The position numbers were made by a program, and so were the translations under genes. This document shows positions 18,301 through 27,499 of a stretch of DNA of 64,000 nt, in pieces. The notes below the pieces were generated by a model that did no database searches, was not told where the DNA came from, and saw nothing but the letters and a program-made list of their open reading frames with translations. Within the stretch, counting starts at the first letter, position 1. Each line of letters begins with the position of its first letter. Origin of the DNA: Methylocapsa sp. D3K7 (lineage in GTDB: Bacteria > Pseudomonadota > Alphaproteobacteria > Rhizobiales > Beijerinckiaceae); assembly GCF_029855125.1 (NCBI RefSeq), contig NZ_CP123229.1:3826501-3890500 (forward strand), written 5' to 3'.

Positions 18301-19049
18301 AGGCCGATCGTCAAGGGTTTTGCGTGACGCAAGGAATACCAGAACGCCGAGGGTGTCTGACCGGACAGGGTGCGGCCGGAGAGATCGGTAATGGTCCCCG
18401 AAATCATGACCGGAAGACGCTCGCCGCGCTTCTCAAAAACGCTGTCGATGCCAAACAGCGCCGCCTTGGCGTTGAGCGTGTCAAAAATCGTCTCCACGAT
18501 CAGAAGATCGGCGCCGCCTTCGATCAGCGCGTCCGCCGCCTCGGCATATGCCGCACTCAACTCGTCGAAGCTCACCGCGCGAAAACCAGGATTGTTGACG
18601 TCGGGCGAAATCGAGGCAGTGCGGTTGGTTGGCCCTAAGGCACCCGCAACGAAGCGGCGAATCCCATCTTTTTGTTCCGCCGCGTCTGCGGCTTCGCGGG
18701 CAAGCCGCGCCGAGGCGAAATTCAATTCGGTGACAAGCTCTTCCATCCCATAATCGGCTTGCGCGATCCGCGTCGAGCTGAACGTATTTGTTTCGACGAT
18801 GTCGGCGCCCGCCTCGAAATAGTTAAGATGAATGGCTCGTATCGCATCCGGCTGGGTCAGGCTCAAAAGATCGTTGTTGCCGCGCAGGTCACGCGGCCAA
18901 TCGGCGAAGCGCGTGGCGCGAAAGTCGGCTTCGCTGAATTTGTGCTGCTGGATCATGGTGCCCATGGCGCCGTCGAGCACGAGGATTCTTTCCACAGCTG
19001 CTGACAGAAGGGCATTGCGCGTTTCTTCTCCTGTAAACTTTCGCGTCAT
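15303..19049 (-). CDS. metH: Cobalamin-dependent methionine synthase MetH
   Basis: A full-length 1248-residue MetH. Domains in order: homocysteine-binding (1-330, with [11 protein letters not shown] zinc cysteines), pterin-binding (about 350-630, [16 protein letters not shown] and [10 protein letters not shown]), cobalamin cap and binding (about 650-900, with [14 protein letters not shown] supplying the lower-ligand histidine) and SAM-dependent reactivation (about 920-1240, with [15 protein letters not shown]). It transfers the methyl group of methyl-H4F to homocysteine via B12. The start codon directly follows the metF stop (no spacer), so it is the last gene of sahR-metF-metH. No B12 riboswitch is seen ahead of the operon. 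Confidence 0.96.
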   Translation of the reverse strand: MTRKFTGEETRNALLSAAVERILVLDGAMGTMIQQHKFSEADFRATRFADWPRDLRGNNDLLSLTQPDAIRAIHLNYFEAGADIVETNTFSSTRIAQADYGMEELVTELNFASARLAREAADAAEQKDGIRRFVAGALGPTNRTASISPDVNNPGFRAVSFDELSAAYAEAADALIEGGADLLIVETIFDTLNAKAALFGIDSVFEKRGERLPVMISGTITDLSGRTLSGQTPSAFWYSLRHAKPLTIGLNCALGAREMRAHLAELSRIADTLVCAYPNAGLPNEFGLYDESPEYMASLVGEFGDAGLVNIIGGCCGTTPEHIHAIAERVKGIAPRKVPKIEPLLRLSGLEPFVLNHEIPFVNVGERTNVTGSAKFRKLIKEGDFAAALDVARDQVAAGAQIIDVNMDEGLLDSEKAMVEFLNLVAAEPDISRVPVMIDSSKFQVIESGLKCVQGKAIVNSISMKAGVEKFLAEAKAVRAHGAAVVVMAFDEKGQADTLERRVDICSRAYEILTKDAGFPPEDIIFDPNIFPVATGIDEHNNYGVDFIEAARQIRQKYPLVHISGGVSNLSFSFRGNEPVREAMHSVFLYHAIAAGMDMGIVNAGQLAVYAEIEPQLRDACEDVVLNRRPDATERLLALAEGYKGQGAQAVEKNLAWREETVAKRLEHALVNGITEFVDRDVEEARAAAKKPLDVIEGPLMAGMNVVGDLFGSGKMFLPQVVKSARVMKQAVAYLLPYMDEEKRKNGTGGRSNAGKILMATVKGDVHDIGKNIVGVVLACNNYEIIDLGVMVPAAKILATAREENVDAIGLSGLITPSLDEMCFVAAEMEREGFELPLLIGGATTSRVHTAVKIHPNYAKGQAVYVTDASRAVGVVQALLSTEARGAYIDTIRAEYGKVAEAHRRSEADKQRLPLAKARANSFKTDWAAYTPPRPLFTGTRVFRTYDVGELVPYIDWTPFFQTWEMRGRYPAILDDEKQGEAARQLFDDAQAMLARVVEERWFDPKGVIGFWPANSVGEDINLYTGESRAENLASFYTLRQQLLRRDGRPNLALADFVAPVESGKPDYIGAFVVTSGAREDKISKRFAKANDDYGSILVKALADRLAEAFAERMHERVRREFWAYAPDEILTNDERINETYRGIRPAPGYPAQPDHTEKATLFKLLEAERRIGVSLTESYAMWPGSSVSGLYLAHPESHYFGVAKIERDQVEDYARRKGMNISEVERWLAPVLNYDPAALAEAAAAAE

Positions 19050-19967
19050 TCAGGCGGCCCTTTGTTCGAGATTCGGGCGCAGGCCCAAAAGATGGCAGAT
19101 CGCATAGACGAGGTCAGCGCGATTCATGGTGTAGAAATGAAATTCCCGGATGCCGTGATCGACAAGATCAAGAACCTGTTCCGCAGCGACCGTCGCGGCG
19201 ACGAGCTTTCGCGTTTGCGGATCATTTTCGAGCCCTTCGAAGCGATCAGCGAGCCATTGCGGAACGCTGGCGCCCGCGCGCTTGGCGAAATTCGCCGTTT
19301 GCTGAAAATTCTGAACAGGCACAATGCCTGGCGTAATTGGGACATCGATTCCCCGCGCCCGCACCTTATCGAGGAAGCGCAAATAGATTTCATTTTCGAA
19401 AAAAAATTGGGTGATCGCCCGGCTGGCCCCGGCATCGATTTTTGCTTTCAAAACATCGATGTCGGCATCCGCCGAGGCACTTTCGGGATGGCCTTCTGGA
19501 TAGGTTGAGACGGAGATTTCAAAATCGGCGATCCGGCTGATCCCGGCAACCAGTGCGGCGGAATTCGCATAGCCATCCGGATGCGGGCGGAATTTCGATC
19601 CGGGTCCGTCCTGTGCATCGCCGCGCAGCGCGACGATATGGCGGACGCCGATGTCCCAATAGCCGTGGACGATAGTATCGATTTCATCCCTCGCGGCGGC
19701 GACGCAGGTCAGATGCGCGGCGGGCTTCACCTTGGTCTGGTTGACGATCCGGGCAACCGTCGCATGCGTGCGTTCGCGGGTCGAGCCGCCGGCGCCATAA
19801 GTCACGGAAACAAAACTCGGACCCAGAGGCGCGAGCCGTTTGATCGATTCCCAGAGGGTTGCTTCCATCGCCTCGCTCGCCGGAGGAAAAAACTCGAACG
19901 AGACAGAAATATCAGGACAGAGCGAGCGGCTCGCACGCGGAAAACTACAAGATTGCTTTTCATTCAT
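19050..19967 (-). CDS. metF: 5,10-methylenetetrahydrofolate reductase MetF
   Basis: A 305-residue MetF, a TIM-barrel FAD enzyme. Landmarks are SVSFEFFPPASEAME (with the catalytic glutamate), FVSVTYGAGGSTRERT, ALRGDAQDGPG, ITQFFFENEIYLRF and the C-terminal GIREFHFYTMNRADLVYAICHLLGL. It makes methyl-H4F for MetH. Start: the ATG at 19967 overlaps the sahR stop by four bases (ATGA), a common coupling arrangement; the longer frame to 20030 would run deep into sahR and is not needed. Sits between sahR and metH in one operon. Confidence 0.95.
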   Translation of the reverse strand: MNEKQSCSFPRASRSLCPDISVSFEFFPPASEAMEATLWESIKRLAPLGPSFVSVTYGAGGSTRERTHATVARIVNQTKVKPAAHLTCVAAARDEIDTIVHGYWDIGVRHIVALRGDAQDGPGSKFRPHPDGYANSAALVAGISRIADFEISVSTYPEGHPESASADADIDVLKAKIDAGASRAITQFFFENEIYLRFLDKVRARGIDVPITPGIVPVQNFQQTANFAKRAGASVPQWLADRFEGLENDPQTRKLVAATVAAEQVLDLVDHGIREFHFYTMNRADLVYAICHLLGLRPNLEQRAA

Positions 19968-20968
19968 GCGAATTCTCGCGTCGTTACAGGAAGCGGGTCG
20001 GCGAGCACGCGGGGGTCGCGGCCTAGCCAAAGCGAAACGGTGAGTTTGTTGGCTTCGCCGCGGCCGGGCACTAGATCGCTTTTCATCGTCAAATCCAGTC
20101 CCGCGGAAGCCATGAACCCCGCAATTTCCTCGGCCGCGAAGCCAAGCCGCCGGTGCGCATGCGCCGTACGGAGCGTTTCGTCCTCATGGGGAGCGAAATC
20201 GACGATGAGCAGGCGTCCCCCCGGGCGCAAAGCCCGCGCCGCTTCACGAATGGCACGCAGGGGATCGTCGAGATAATGCAGAACCTGATGCATGATGACG
20301 AGATCGTAGCCATCCGCTTCGACCGGCGCCGCGTAGATGTCACCTTGCCGCAATTGGACATTGCGCAGGCCGGCACGCTCAATACGGGCACGGGCGACGC
20401 TCAGCATCTGGGGCGATTGATCAATCCCAACGGCCCGTGCCGCGAGCGGCCCCAAAAGTTCGAGCATCCGGCCCGTGCCAGTACCAAGATCGAGCAGCGT
20501 TTGGATCGGATCCGGCCCGGCGGCCGCACGAATTGCCGCTTCGACCTTTTCTTCCGGAACATGCAGGGCGCGTAATTGATCCCAGTTCGCCGCTTGTGCC
20601 GCGAAATAGTTCGCCGCCTGAGTCGCGCGCGTCTTGCGAACTTGATCGAGCCTGGCGCAGTCGGCGGTCAGGTGGACATCGCCAGGAGCCAGCCGCTCGA
20701 TGACGTCGCGGGCAAAACCGCCAACCGGTCCAGTCTGCGCGATCCGGAAGAAAACCCAAGATCCCTCGCGATGACGCTCGACAAGTCCCGCTTCGACGAG
20801 GAGCTTGAGGTGGCGGGAGATGCGTGGCTGCGATTGGCCAAGGATCGTCACCAGTTCACTGACCGTGAGTTCCGTCTCGGAGACAAGAGCAAGCAGGCGT
20901 AGACGCGTGGGTTCACCCGTGGCGGCCGCGGCGGCGAGAATCGCGTCGAAAGTTATGGGCTCAGACAT
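19964..20968 (-). CDS. sahR: SahR-type regulator: ArsR DNA-binding domain fused to SAM-methyltransferase-like sensor
   Basis: A 334-residue two-domain protein. Residues about 10-95 are an ArsR winged helix (EPTRLRLLALVSETELTVSELVTILGQSQPRISRHLKLLVEAGLVERHREGSWVFF). Residues about 140-260 are a class I methyltransferase fold with the SAM/SAH loop LLDLGTGTGRMLELLG. SahR is known in Proteobacteria as an ArsR repressor that senses S-adenosylhomocysteine through this domain and controls SAM-cycle genes including metH, metF, ahcY and metK. The operon with metF and metH fits exactly. GAAGGAAG precedes the ATG. It may still have enzyme activity; that cannot be told from sequence. Confidence 0.85.
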   Translation of the reverse strand: MSEPITFDAILAAAAATGEPTRLRLLALVSETELTVSELVTILGQSQPRISRHLKLLVEAGLVERHREGSWVFFRIAQTGPVGGFARDVIERLAPGDVHLTADCARLDQVRKTRATQAANYFAAQAANWDQLRALHVPEEKVEAAIRAAAGPDPIQTLLDLGTGTGRMLELLGPLAARAVGIDQSPQMLSVARARIERAGLRNVQLRQGDIYAAPVEADGYDLVIMHQVLHYLDDPLRAIREAARALRPGGRLLIVDFAPHEDETLRTAHAHRRLGFAAEEIAGFMASAGLDLTMKSDLVPGRGEANKLTVSLWLGRDPRVLADPLPVTTREFA

Positions 20969-21000
20969 AAGCTTCCTTCAAATGATCAACGTCCTTAACA

Positions 21001-21020
21001 ATATGCAGATATATTTATAT
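21001..21020. promoter_or_regulatory. Candidate SahR operator
   Basis: ATATGCAGATATATTTATAT is an imperfect palindrome (14 of 20 positions symmetric: outer ATAT arms and inner ATAT core) lying 33 bases before the sahR start codon in the leader of the sahR-metF-metH operon. An AT-rich palindrome at this position is what an ArsR-family autorepressor would need. The link to SahR is inferred from position and symmetry only. Confidence 0.45.
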
Positions 21021-21158
21021 GTAAAGAGGTTTTCAATGTGGCCAGGCCAGGGATTTAACCTCCTTATTTTTTCCTTCTTTGCGAAACTCCAACGGAAGGA
21101 TAAAACCTCTGGGCACAAAAAAAGTAATTCCTCAGAATTATTCCCAAGGATGGAAGTC

Positions 21159-21416
21159 ATGAAAACCCTCGCCAGCTTAATACTCGCCGGAACCCTTGTT
21201 TTTGCGTTCGGGCAATCCGGCTATGCGCAGATGACCCCGCCCGCAACTCCGGCGGCCCCTGCCGCGCCTAAGGCGCCTGCGATGTCAAAAAAGATGGCCA
21301 TGCCCGAGGATCCCGCCAAATTAGCCAAGTCCAAGGAATGTTCGGCTCAGGCGGACGCGCAAAAATTACATGGCAAGGCGCGCAAGGAATTTCGCGAAAA
21401 ATGCAAGAAAAGCTGA
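21159..21416 (+). CDS. Small secreted PsiF-like protein
   Basis: An 85-residue protein: signal peptide MKTLASLILAGTLVFAFGQSGYAQ, a proline/alanine-rich linker (PPATPAAPAAPKAPAM), and a single PsiF-type repeat CSAQADAQKLHGKARKEFREKC with paired cysteines. PsiF-repeat proteins are periplasmic and of unknown function; in E. coli psiF is phosphate-regulated. AAGGA precedes the ATG at 21159 by eight bases; an ATG nine bases earlier is also possible. It is divergent from sahR, separated by about 190 AT-rich bases. Confidence 0.75.
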   Translation: MKTLASLILAGTLVFAFGQSGYAQMTPPATPAAPAAPKAPAMSKKMAMPEDPAKLAKSKECSAQADAQKLHGKARKEFREKCKKS

Positions 21417-21537
21417 CGTTGTAGGCCGGTTGGCGCTTGCTTTTGATGTGAGACCGAGCGCTCGCTGTTAAGCGAGGGCTCCAGGCGAGGACCGCCTGGG
21501 GCCGCGACATTACCAAGTTTATCTTAAGAGGCCTGCG
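21417..21537. other. Gap with two short hairpins
   Basis: The stretch holds GAGCGCTCGCT/AGCGAGGGCTC (imperfect, near 21456-21481) and a perfect 7-bp stem CCAGGCG/CGCCTGG at 21481-21499. Neither has a T run; they could end the PsiF-like transcript by other means. Confidence 0.4.
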
Positions 21538-22194
21538 TTGCCAAAAACGAATGGCCCAATTGTCGGCCGCCGGGACGTTTTGCAAAGCGCGGCGATCGCT
21601 GGCGCCGCCGTTTTCTCCCCGACGCTCGCCGATGCGGGAAAGGTTCGGAAGGTAAGGCAAATGACCGGTGGTCTGACGGCGGAAGAGATCATCAGCCTGC
21701 TGAAGCTCGAACCCAATGCGACTTGTGGCTTCGTGCGGGTGACGTTCGTAAGCAAGCAATCGATTGCAGCGGGTGGCTTGCCGGCGCCTTTCGCCGATGC
21801 CCGGCCTTTGGGCTCGGCACTTTATTTTCTAGTGACACAAACCGCGCCCGTGCGGCTTCACCGTATCCGAAACGATCAATTGTACCATTATTACCTTGGT
21901 GATCCCCTGGAGCTGTTCCTGCTGCACGCCGATGGCACCACCGATCTCCTCATCGTCGGACCGGATTTGCGCAAGGGCCAGCACGTGCAGCAATTGATCC
22001 CCGGCCACACGTTTCATACCGCTCGCCTGCTCGGGCAAGGCCATTGGTTTCTGGGGGGGAGCACAGAATGGCCGGGTGTCGTGCCAGCGGATGTGGAAAT
22101 TGGCGATGTCGAAGCGCTGGCGAAGAAATATCCCGGAGTTGCGGGCGAATTACGCGCCATCGCCGCCTCGGTGCGGCCGTTGCCTCCCGCGTAA
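21538..22194 (+). CDS. Exported DUF985 cupin-fold protein
   Basis: A 218-residue protein. The body matches the DUF985 (cupin_5) family: LTAEEIISLLKLEPNATCGFVRVTF, SALYFLVTQTAPVRLHRIRNDQLYHYYLGDPLELFLL, VGPDLRKGQHVQQLIPGHTFHTARLLG. Histidines in RLHRI and YHYYLG could bind a metal. Unlike ordinary cytoplasmic members it begins with GRRDVLQSAAIAGAAVFSP, a twin-arginine-like signal, so it is probably exported folded. Start: TTG at 21538 with AAGAGG six bases upstream. No linked function is visible in the neighbours. Confidence 0.75.
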   Translation: MPKTNGPIVGRRDVLQSAAIAGAAVFSPTLADAGKVRKVRQMTGGLTAEEIISLLKLEPNATCGFVRVTFVSKQSIAAGGLPAPFADARPLGSALYFLVTQTAPVRLHRIRNDQLYHYYLGDPLELFLLHADGTTDLLIVGPDLRKGQHVQQLIPGHTFHTARLLGQGHWFLGGSTEWPGVVPADVEIGDVEALAKKYPGVAGELRAIAASVRPLPPA

Positions 22195-22308
22195 AGCCCT
22201 CTTGAGCAACCCTATGCGCAAGGTAAGAGCGTTCCGCAAAACTACGAAACAAACACCACGTGGGCGCCCAGCCCTAGTCCCCAGGCTGCATGGTAAGCTA
22301 TGCACCGT

Positions 22309-23031
22309 TCAATTCGGTTTTGGCCATTTTCGCAGCAAATCGAACCCCGCAAGTTTTTCTGCCGCCGACGCGTTCCAAGTCAGCACGCAATAGCCGCGTG
22401 TGACGCCTGTTTCATGAACCGCCGGTGTTTTTGGGAAAAAAATGTCGAAATCAGACACCCCATTTCTGGCCAAATATTCGAGGGTCAAACTCTTGCCGTC
22501 TCCGTAATCATCGAATTTATAGCCCGAGTCATCTGGAACCTGAAAATCGTCGATGAGGATGACCGCGGCTGGATTTCGGTCGCGAATAAGATGCAACTCA
22601 TCGGCAAGAGGAAGATATTCATACCAATGCGCATCTAAATAATAAAAGTAGGGCATATTTTCATCGCGTTCCTTGTTAAGGATCGTTTTCAGCACATCAA
22701 CGGAGTTTCCATGAAACACCTCTATATTTGGAAATTTACTCAGCCTCAATTTAGAAAAGACCACATATCTCTTTTTGGCATCAATTGTTGTTATAGGCAG
22801 GTTGAATTGAGCTAACCATGAGGTGGTGCCACCACGATAGGTTCCAGTTTCTATTATTTTTGTTATCCCAAAGTTACTAAAAATTTTTCTGCAGATTTCC
22901 ATGCGGCTGGTTTGACCATTCATTGGGCCGAATCCGTAAAATTTTTTGTAGATTTGGCTTCTATACTCGATGTGACCGATCAAAGTTTGGGGAACAAGCT
23001 TTTCGATGAATTCCCTTACCATGGTCTGCAT
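22309..23031 (-). CDS. Class I SAM-dependent methyltransferase (surface-glycan or small-molecule type)
   Basis: A 240-residue protein with the SAM-binding signature KIIETGTYRGGTTSWLAQF (about 55-75), followed by ITTIDAKKRY and the acidic motif YYLDAHWYEYLPLADEL ... VILIDDF, which resembles the metal-dependent O-methyltransferases of the macrocin/cephalosporin hydroxylase group. Substrate unknown. Start: ATG at 23031 with AGGAG seven bases before; the open frame upstream to 23397 runs through an insertion-sequence remnant and is not part of the gene. An acyltransferase gene follows upstream on the same strand, suggesting lipopolysaccharide or polysaccharide decoration. Confidence 0.75.
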   Translation of the reverse strand: MQTMVREFIEKLVPQTLIGHIEYRSQIYKKFYGFGPMNGQTSRMEICRKIFSNFGITKIIETGTYRGGTTSWLAQFNLPITTIDAKKRYVVFSKLRLSKFPNIEVFHGNSVDVLKTILNKERDENMPYFYYLDAHWYEYLPLADELHLIRDRNPAAVILIDDFQVPDDSGYKFDDYGDGKSLTLEYLARNGVSDFDIFFPKTPAVHETGVTRGYCVLTWNASAAEKLAGFDLLRKWPKPN

Positions 23032-23202
23032 AAAGTTGCTCCTGGCCGTCTGCAATGGGATTAAAGTACCGCGCGGCAGTACCAATAGGTGTATAACACA
23101 GCGGCTGAGAGATGCTGCAAATTGTGCTGCTCTAAGAGGAGGCGCGACCAAACATCGCGCTTGACAGCTCCCGAGCTGACAGATCAGAAAGTATACTAAG
23201 AA

Positions 23203-23341
23203 GTAATACCAAAGGTCATTAGGATTGACTGACGTGCGCCTAATCGCGCATTCCGATTGAGGTGATTGTCTGCGGCTCAGCGATGAGCTTTCGCCAAGCC
23301 TCGCATGCAGCGTCGATGATGGCGGCGTAGCTATCGGACGT
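23203..23341 (-). pseudogene. IS630-family transposase remnant (3' end)
   Basis: Read on the minus strand this gives SDSYAAIIDAACEAWRKL, IAEPQTITSIGMRD, then a stop where the intact copy has W, then AHVSQS and a stop. It parallels the last 40 residues of the IS630 element at 52.8-53.9 kb (ENYDAIIDAACAAWRKL, TITSIGMREWAHVGQSL). The terminal repeat TAATACCAAAGGTCAT is also shared. Only the end of the element survives. Confidence 0.85.
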
Positions 23342-23398
23342 TTGGCCTTGCGTTGCAGATTACTATGCTGGACGACGTCGTCTCGATTCCTGAACAAA

Positions 23399-24553
23399 TC
23401 AACTTACGACGTGGTCGAGTTTCTTGCGATTCAACGTTCGTTTCAAAAACAACCTCGCTGGGGTCTCATAATATCTGGCAAATATATAGCCAACGAATAG
23501 GATTGCGATCAGGTGCCCGACCAGAAATACATCAAAAAGGCTGTCACTCAGTGTGATTTTATGCCCGATGAACATGATCATATACAGGGTCATCGGATGA
23601 ACCAAGTAGACAGGATATGACACCAACCCTAGGAATTCGCACCACCCGTCCGTCCGGGCAGGTCGACTGTTAATACCGTTTATGACCGCGACCATGAGCA
23701 GCCCAAAGGCAGGAATATACAACCAACCACGGATCTTGATCGAAAATACGAAAATGGTAAGAATTATTGCCGAGGAGATGAATATATTGGCGCGCATTAT
23801 TGGCAATTGCCCAGATCGCCAAAGCTTGAAAAGCAAGACACCCCCGAAGAAACCAGCAATTACCCGAGGGAAGCCCGCCACGAAGTTGGTCTTTTGGTCA
23901 CCCCCCAAATCCCCCAAGCTGACGACTCCGATCATACCGATAACCAAGAGCGCGGTGAGTACACGAATGGATAGAAAGCGGACGAATAGAACATAAGCGC
24001 CGTTGGCGACGACCTCAAAGAACAGCGACCAGATGGGTGGACTGAAGGTAAAAACAAAATTGTTGAGAGAGTTTGGCTGAAGGTAGGGCAGTACCAGAAG
24101 CGAGAGAACTGCCGATATAGCGCCGGCGGGGTAGCTATATGCCTGTGACGGATTGGTGAAGTTGTGGATCACACCAAAGACGATGCCACCTAGCGCACCG
24201 ATGAACAGCATCGGGTACAGCCGGATGAGGCGGCTGAGCACAAACTGCCCCTTGCTGGTTGGTGAGACGAGACGGTCATCCCACGAATAGGTGATAACGA
24301 AGCCGCTTAGGATAAAGAACAGATCAACCGCAAGCTCACCGTTTGGCACTATGCCGCCGCTGTCAAAACTGTGGTACAGGACGACTACCAAGGCCGCGAC
24401 GCCGCGCAGACCGTCCAGAACAGCGAACCGTTTTCGAGACGAAAGAATCTGTTGTTCAGCGGTGGCCTCCTTGACGAAGCTCAGCTCAGTAAGGGAGGGA
24501 TGGGAGAGCAAAGAAGCGCGACCCATCAATTCCGGCCTCTCATCGTTCATCAC
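23399..24553 (-). CDS. Acyltransferase 3 family membrane protein
   Basis: A 384-residue multi-helix protein. After a 45-residue hydrophilic start comes RFAVLDGLRGVAALVVVLYHSF, with the catalytic-histidine motif of the acyltransferase 3 (OafA/OatA/NodX) family, then ELAVDLFFILSGFVITYSW and about ten membrane segments. These enzymes add acetyl or other acyl groups to surface sugars, peptidoglycan or Nod factors. Two adjacent ATGs (24553, 24550) are possible, with GAGAG upstream. It lies upstream of the methyltransferase on the same strand but the 360-base IS-bearing gap argues for separate transcripts. Confidence 0.85.
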   Translation of the reverse strand: MMNDERPELMGRASLLSHPSLTELSFVKEATAEQQILSSRKRFAVLDGLRGVAALVVVLYHSFDSGGIVPNGELAVDLFFILSGFVITYSWDDRLVSPTSKGQFVLSRLIRLYPMLFIGALGGIVFGVIHNFTNPSQAYSYPAGAISAVLSLLVLPYLQPNSLNNFVFTFSPPIWSLFFEVVANGAYVLFVRFLSIRVLTALLVIGMIGVVSLGDLGGDQKTNFVAGFPRVIAGFFGGVLLFKLWRSGQLPIMRANIFISSAIILTIFVFSIKIRGWLYIPAFGLLMVAVINGINSRPARTDGWCEFLGLVSYPVYLVHPMTLYMIMFIGHKITLSDSLFDVFLVGHLIAILFVGYIFARYYETPARLFLKRTLNRKKLDHVVS

Positions 24554-24684
24554 TCAAAAACTCTCACGCATAGGGCACGCCGTGTCACCCTTCAGCATTT
24601 GGCCTTCTCGCTTTTTTGATGGTGAATGCAAACTCGGCCGCTCATATGTCTTCTCCGGTGCGTATCTCAAGACTCGTGCTCAGG

Positions 24685-24715
24685 AAAAAAGCCCTTGATC
24701 CATAAGGGCTTTTTC
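24685..24715. terminator. Bidirectional terminator-like hairpin
   Basis: AAAAAAGCCCTT, seven-base loop GATCCAT, AAGGGCTTTTT. The A run on one side and T run on the other let it act in both directions. It lies about 130 bases upstream of the acyltransferase start, so it seems to close a transcript from outside, not that gene. Confidence 0.75.
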
Positions 24716-25667
24716 TGTGTATAAATCAGGCGTGACCATCAAGCGAACCAAAGCAGATGAATGTTTACGGAATTGCATTGACCTTGGTTTGCATGTGAGT
24801 GTCGTGACGATGCACCACCGTCGTATCTGTGGTGCATCCGCACCGCACCGACGCGTTGCGGTTGAAGACATTGAACTTTTGCGCCACGATATTAAGGCAG
24901 GCTTTTTCAGTCGTACATACCACCTTGTATGGCGAAGGTATGTCGACGAGACCCCCTACGCATTCACCCCCAATGCTACTACGGAGATCGCAGTAGAATT
25001 CAAAACTCCGCACTCGTAGATGGTGTTGGCGGTGAAGGGAACAAAGTTAGGGCACAACTTATTGAAAACTTTTATGCCCTCAGCGGCCGCCGCTGGTCCC
25101 CAAGACTTATTCGCGAAGTTCACTTTCAATTTGCCGCTGAAGCGTTCTCTGATAACCGCAACGCGAACATTGAAGTTAAGACCGCAAGGCCAATAGTTAG
25201 ACTTCGACGCATGAACCAATCTTCCTCCCACGTTATCACTCCACCAACGTATGACGGGTGCAAGCACGTGCGTAATGGCGCATGCGACAAAATACTTTTT
25301 GCCTAAGGACTCCGCGGAACAAGACCCGTTTGAGTTTCTCAATAGACGTTCGAAGATATGTTATTGATGGTGACGGGTTTCAATTGTAAGAATGTGCGCG
25401 CGCGTTTTGCAGTTGCATGAGCCCGAGAACAAAACACGGACAGCAGCGCATGAATTTATCTTAGCCGCCGATAGCTTCCAGGCCAAGTCCCAAGCAAGAA
25501 AAGCGCCAGGCCCTGGGCGGGACCTCCCAGACCCATGAGATCTTTTTGCATCCTCCCATTGGCCCGCGCCTTTACCTCACGGGGTTAGCCCTTTAGAAGG
25601 AAGCAGCCCAAGGCCCGGCCCGCTCGGATAACTTGCGGGACTCCCCCAGCTTTTCACGATTGCGCGC
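24716..25667. other. Intergenic stretch, no supported gene
   Basis: About 950 bases. Short frames on both strands (for example 24717-25019 plus and 24956-25342 minus) have no ribosome binding site, no family resemblance and a mixed composition, so I do not call them. The stretch may be decayed coding sequence. The last 100 bases should carry the promoter of the following acyltransferase. Confidence 0.5.
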
Positions 25668-26435
25668 ATGATTTTGATCCGCTCGCTCCTTTTTCACTCG
25701 GCTTTTTATCTGACGACCGCCGTGCTCGCGATTGCCGGACTGCCTGTGCTTTTTATGGGGCGCCATAAGGTACAGGCTTACGCAAAGTTCTGGACGGGCT
25801 CGTTGGTTTGGTTTCTCGAAAAAATTTGCAAAACCAAAATCATATGGAGCGGCCTTGAAAATCTGCCGCAAGGCGCCTGCATCATCGCGGCAAAACATCA
25901 GTCGGCGCTGGAAACCTTATCGCTTACGACAAAGGGAACGGACTTTTCCTACATTCTCAAACGCGAGCTAACAGCGATCCCGGTTTTCGGCTGGTACCTC
26001 AAGGGCGCCGGGCAAGTCGCCATTGACCGCGCCAAGCGCGGCCAGGCCTTGCCCGATCTCACAAGACAAGTGCGCGAGGCGCTTGCGCAAGGCCGCCAGA
26101 TGATCATTTTCCCCGAAGGCACGCGCAAACGCGTCGGGGCGCCGCCAGAGTACAAGTCAGGGGTTGCGCATCTTTACGCCGATACCGGAGCTGTCTGTGT
26201 CCCGGTTGCCTTGAACACCGGGCTATTCTGGCCACGCCGCAGTCTGTCGATCCATCCCGGGGCGGTCTCCATAAGCTTTCTCAAGCCCATCGAGCCAGGC
26301 CTCGACAAGCAGAGTTTCATGCAACTTTTGGAAAGCCGGATTGAAGCAGAAACGGCAAAGATGATCGGCAGTGCACTGGCCGCCGATCCTTCGTTGAAGC
26401 GCGTCCTCGCGGCGCCGGACATTGCAGTTTCATAG
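25668..26435 (+). CDS. 1-acyl-sn-glycerol-3-phosphate acyltransferase (PlsC family)
   Basis: A 255-residue protein with an N-terminal membrane segment (residues 5-30), then AAKHQSALETLSL, the HX4(D/E) catalytic motif in its alphaproteobacterial HX4E form, KRELTAIPVFGWYLKGAGQVAIDRAKRG, the substrate motif IIFPEGTRKRVGAPPEYKSG and VPVALNTGLFWPRR. It acylates lysophosphatidic acid to phosphatidic acid at the inner membrane, or a related lipid. Length and motif order are normal. It marks the right edge of the ordinary core region; the sequence beyond it is full of mobile-element debris. Confidence 0.9.
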   Translation: MILIRSLLFHSAFYLTTAVLAIAGLPVLFMGRHKVQAYAKFWTGSLVWFLEKICKTKIIWSGLENLPQGACIIAAKHQSALETLSLTTKGTDFSYILKRELTAIPVFGWYLKGAGQVAIDRAKRGQALPDLTRQVREALAQGRQMIIFPEGTRKRVGAPPEYKSGVAHLYADTGAVCVPVALNTGLFWPRRSLSIHPGAVSISFLKPIEPGLDKQSFMQLLESRIEAETAKMIGSALAADPSLKRVLAAPDIAVS

Positions 26436-26483
26436 CCGCCTGGAACGATTTTGGACGTATATGAAAATACGAAAGCAGAAGCC

Positions 26484-26524
26484 GATCACTCTCAAACGTT
26501 CCCGTGCAACGTTTGAGAGTGATC
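26484..26524. repeat. Perfect 17-bp inverted repeat
   Basis: GATCACTCTCAAACGTT, loop CCCGTGC, AACGTTTGAGAGTGATC: 17 paired bases without mismatch, about 50 bases after the acyltransferase stop. There is no T run, so it is not a standard terminator. It could be a terminal remnant of a small mobile element, an RNA-processing hairpin or a protein binding site at the boundary of the accessory region. Confidence 0.85.
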
Positions 26525-27491
26525 GAGAAGCACTATTGGATCGTGCTACGAAAAGAACATGAGTACCGTCACATCAGCGATGAAAACCGGCGATTCCACC
26601 TATCGTTTTTGCGTGGCGCCGATGATGGATTGGATGGACTGAGCGAAAAAGCAAAGCCTTGTCAGCACTTAAGGCGAACTCGATAAGCCGTGCAGTACCA
26701 AACGCTGTGCCGACCCACTTTCGTAGCATGAGCAGGCGAACTATGTCGCGTTCCCGCCTTCGTTTGGCCCTTGCAGCGTTTCGCAGCGTACTTCGCCAAT
26801 CTACGCGATTGCACTCTTCCGATTTGCGATGTTCGGTGCGGTTAGGCATCCTCCGCCGTGCCCTGACGACATCGCGACCGGTCACGGTCCCGCAAGAACA
26901 TAGCCCGGATTCAGGGTACTGAAATCGTGCTGCGTCGTCACCGCGTTCCGGTAATCCGGAGACTTCAGGTCCAGATCGATAAGCTCGTGGATCAGGCCAC
27001 CCTGCAGAAACCGAAGAAGTTCGGTCACGACCAAGGTGTGGCCACCGCGCCGACGGCCTTTCCGGCGAGCAGCGTCACGCCGCAGCGGTCGAGCTCGCAA
27101 TTGTCGAGCATCAGCACGTACGCGGGGCAGGGCGCGTATATGGAATGGACTGCAGCTCGCAGAGGAGTCGCCGCCGATGTCGATGAGAGGAATACCGTCG
27201 GCGGGTGCGTCGATGCCGCTCCTGAGCACCAGCACGGCATCCGCGAGAGTGTGCCCGAAGGAACCCGCGATCCTGCGTGACGAGATCCGCATCCGCGATA
27301 CCGCGCCGATCTTTATGCGCACCCGTGATGGCGACGAGTTGACCGAGTGGATTTGGTACCGAGCGCTCGCAGCAAGAAGCGGATCTTCATTTTCCGCTCC
27401 GAGGGCGGTTTATTCAGCAAAAATACACGCCCAATCCCTGCTTCTCACTTCATTGAGTTCGCCAGGCCCTCTAAACCAAAGCAGAAACGAT
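26525..27491. other. Degraded stretch ahead of the IS256 element
   Basis: No intact gene. On the minus strand, 27325 to 26890 carries protein-like pieces in alternating frames (for example LLRFLQGGLIHELIDLDLKS and YVLMLDNCELDRCG) that would join only after frameshifts; I do not recognise the family. It reads as decayed coding sequence now flanked by the IS256 element. Confidence 0.5.
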
Positions 27492-27499
27492 CAGGCAAA

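Noticed and set aside
20969..21158. Possible B12 or SAM riboswitch ahead of sahR-metF-metH
   Set aside because: No B12-box or SAM-riboswitch core is visible; the leader is short, AT-rich and better explained by an operator.
22309..23397. Longer 362-codon methyltransferase frame
   Set aside because: The extra N-terminal part runs through an IS630 remnant; the start at 23031 has a proper ribosome site.
26530..26560. Similarity of GGATCGTGCTACGAA to a sequence near 44635
   Set aside because: Only about a dozen bases agree and the flanks differ, so chance is as likely as a shared element.
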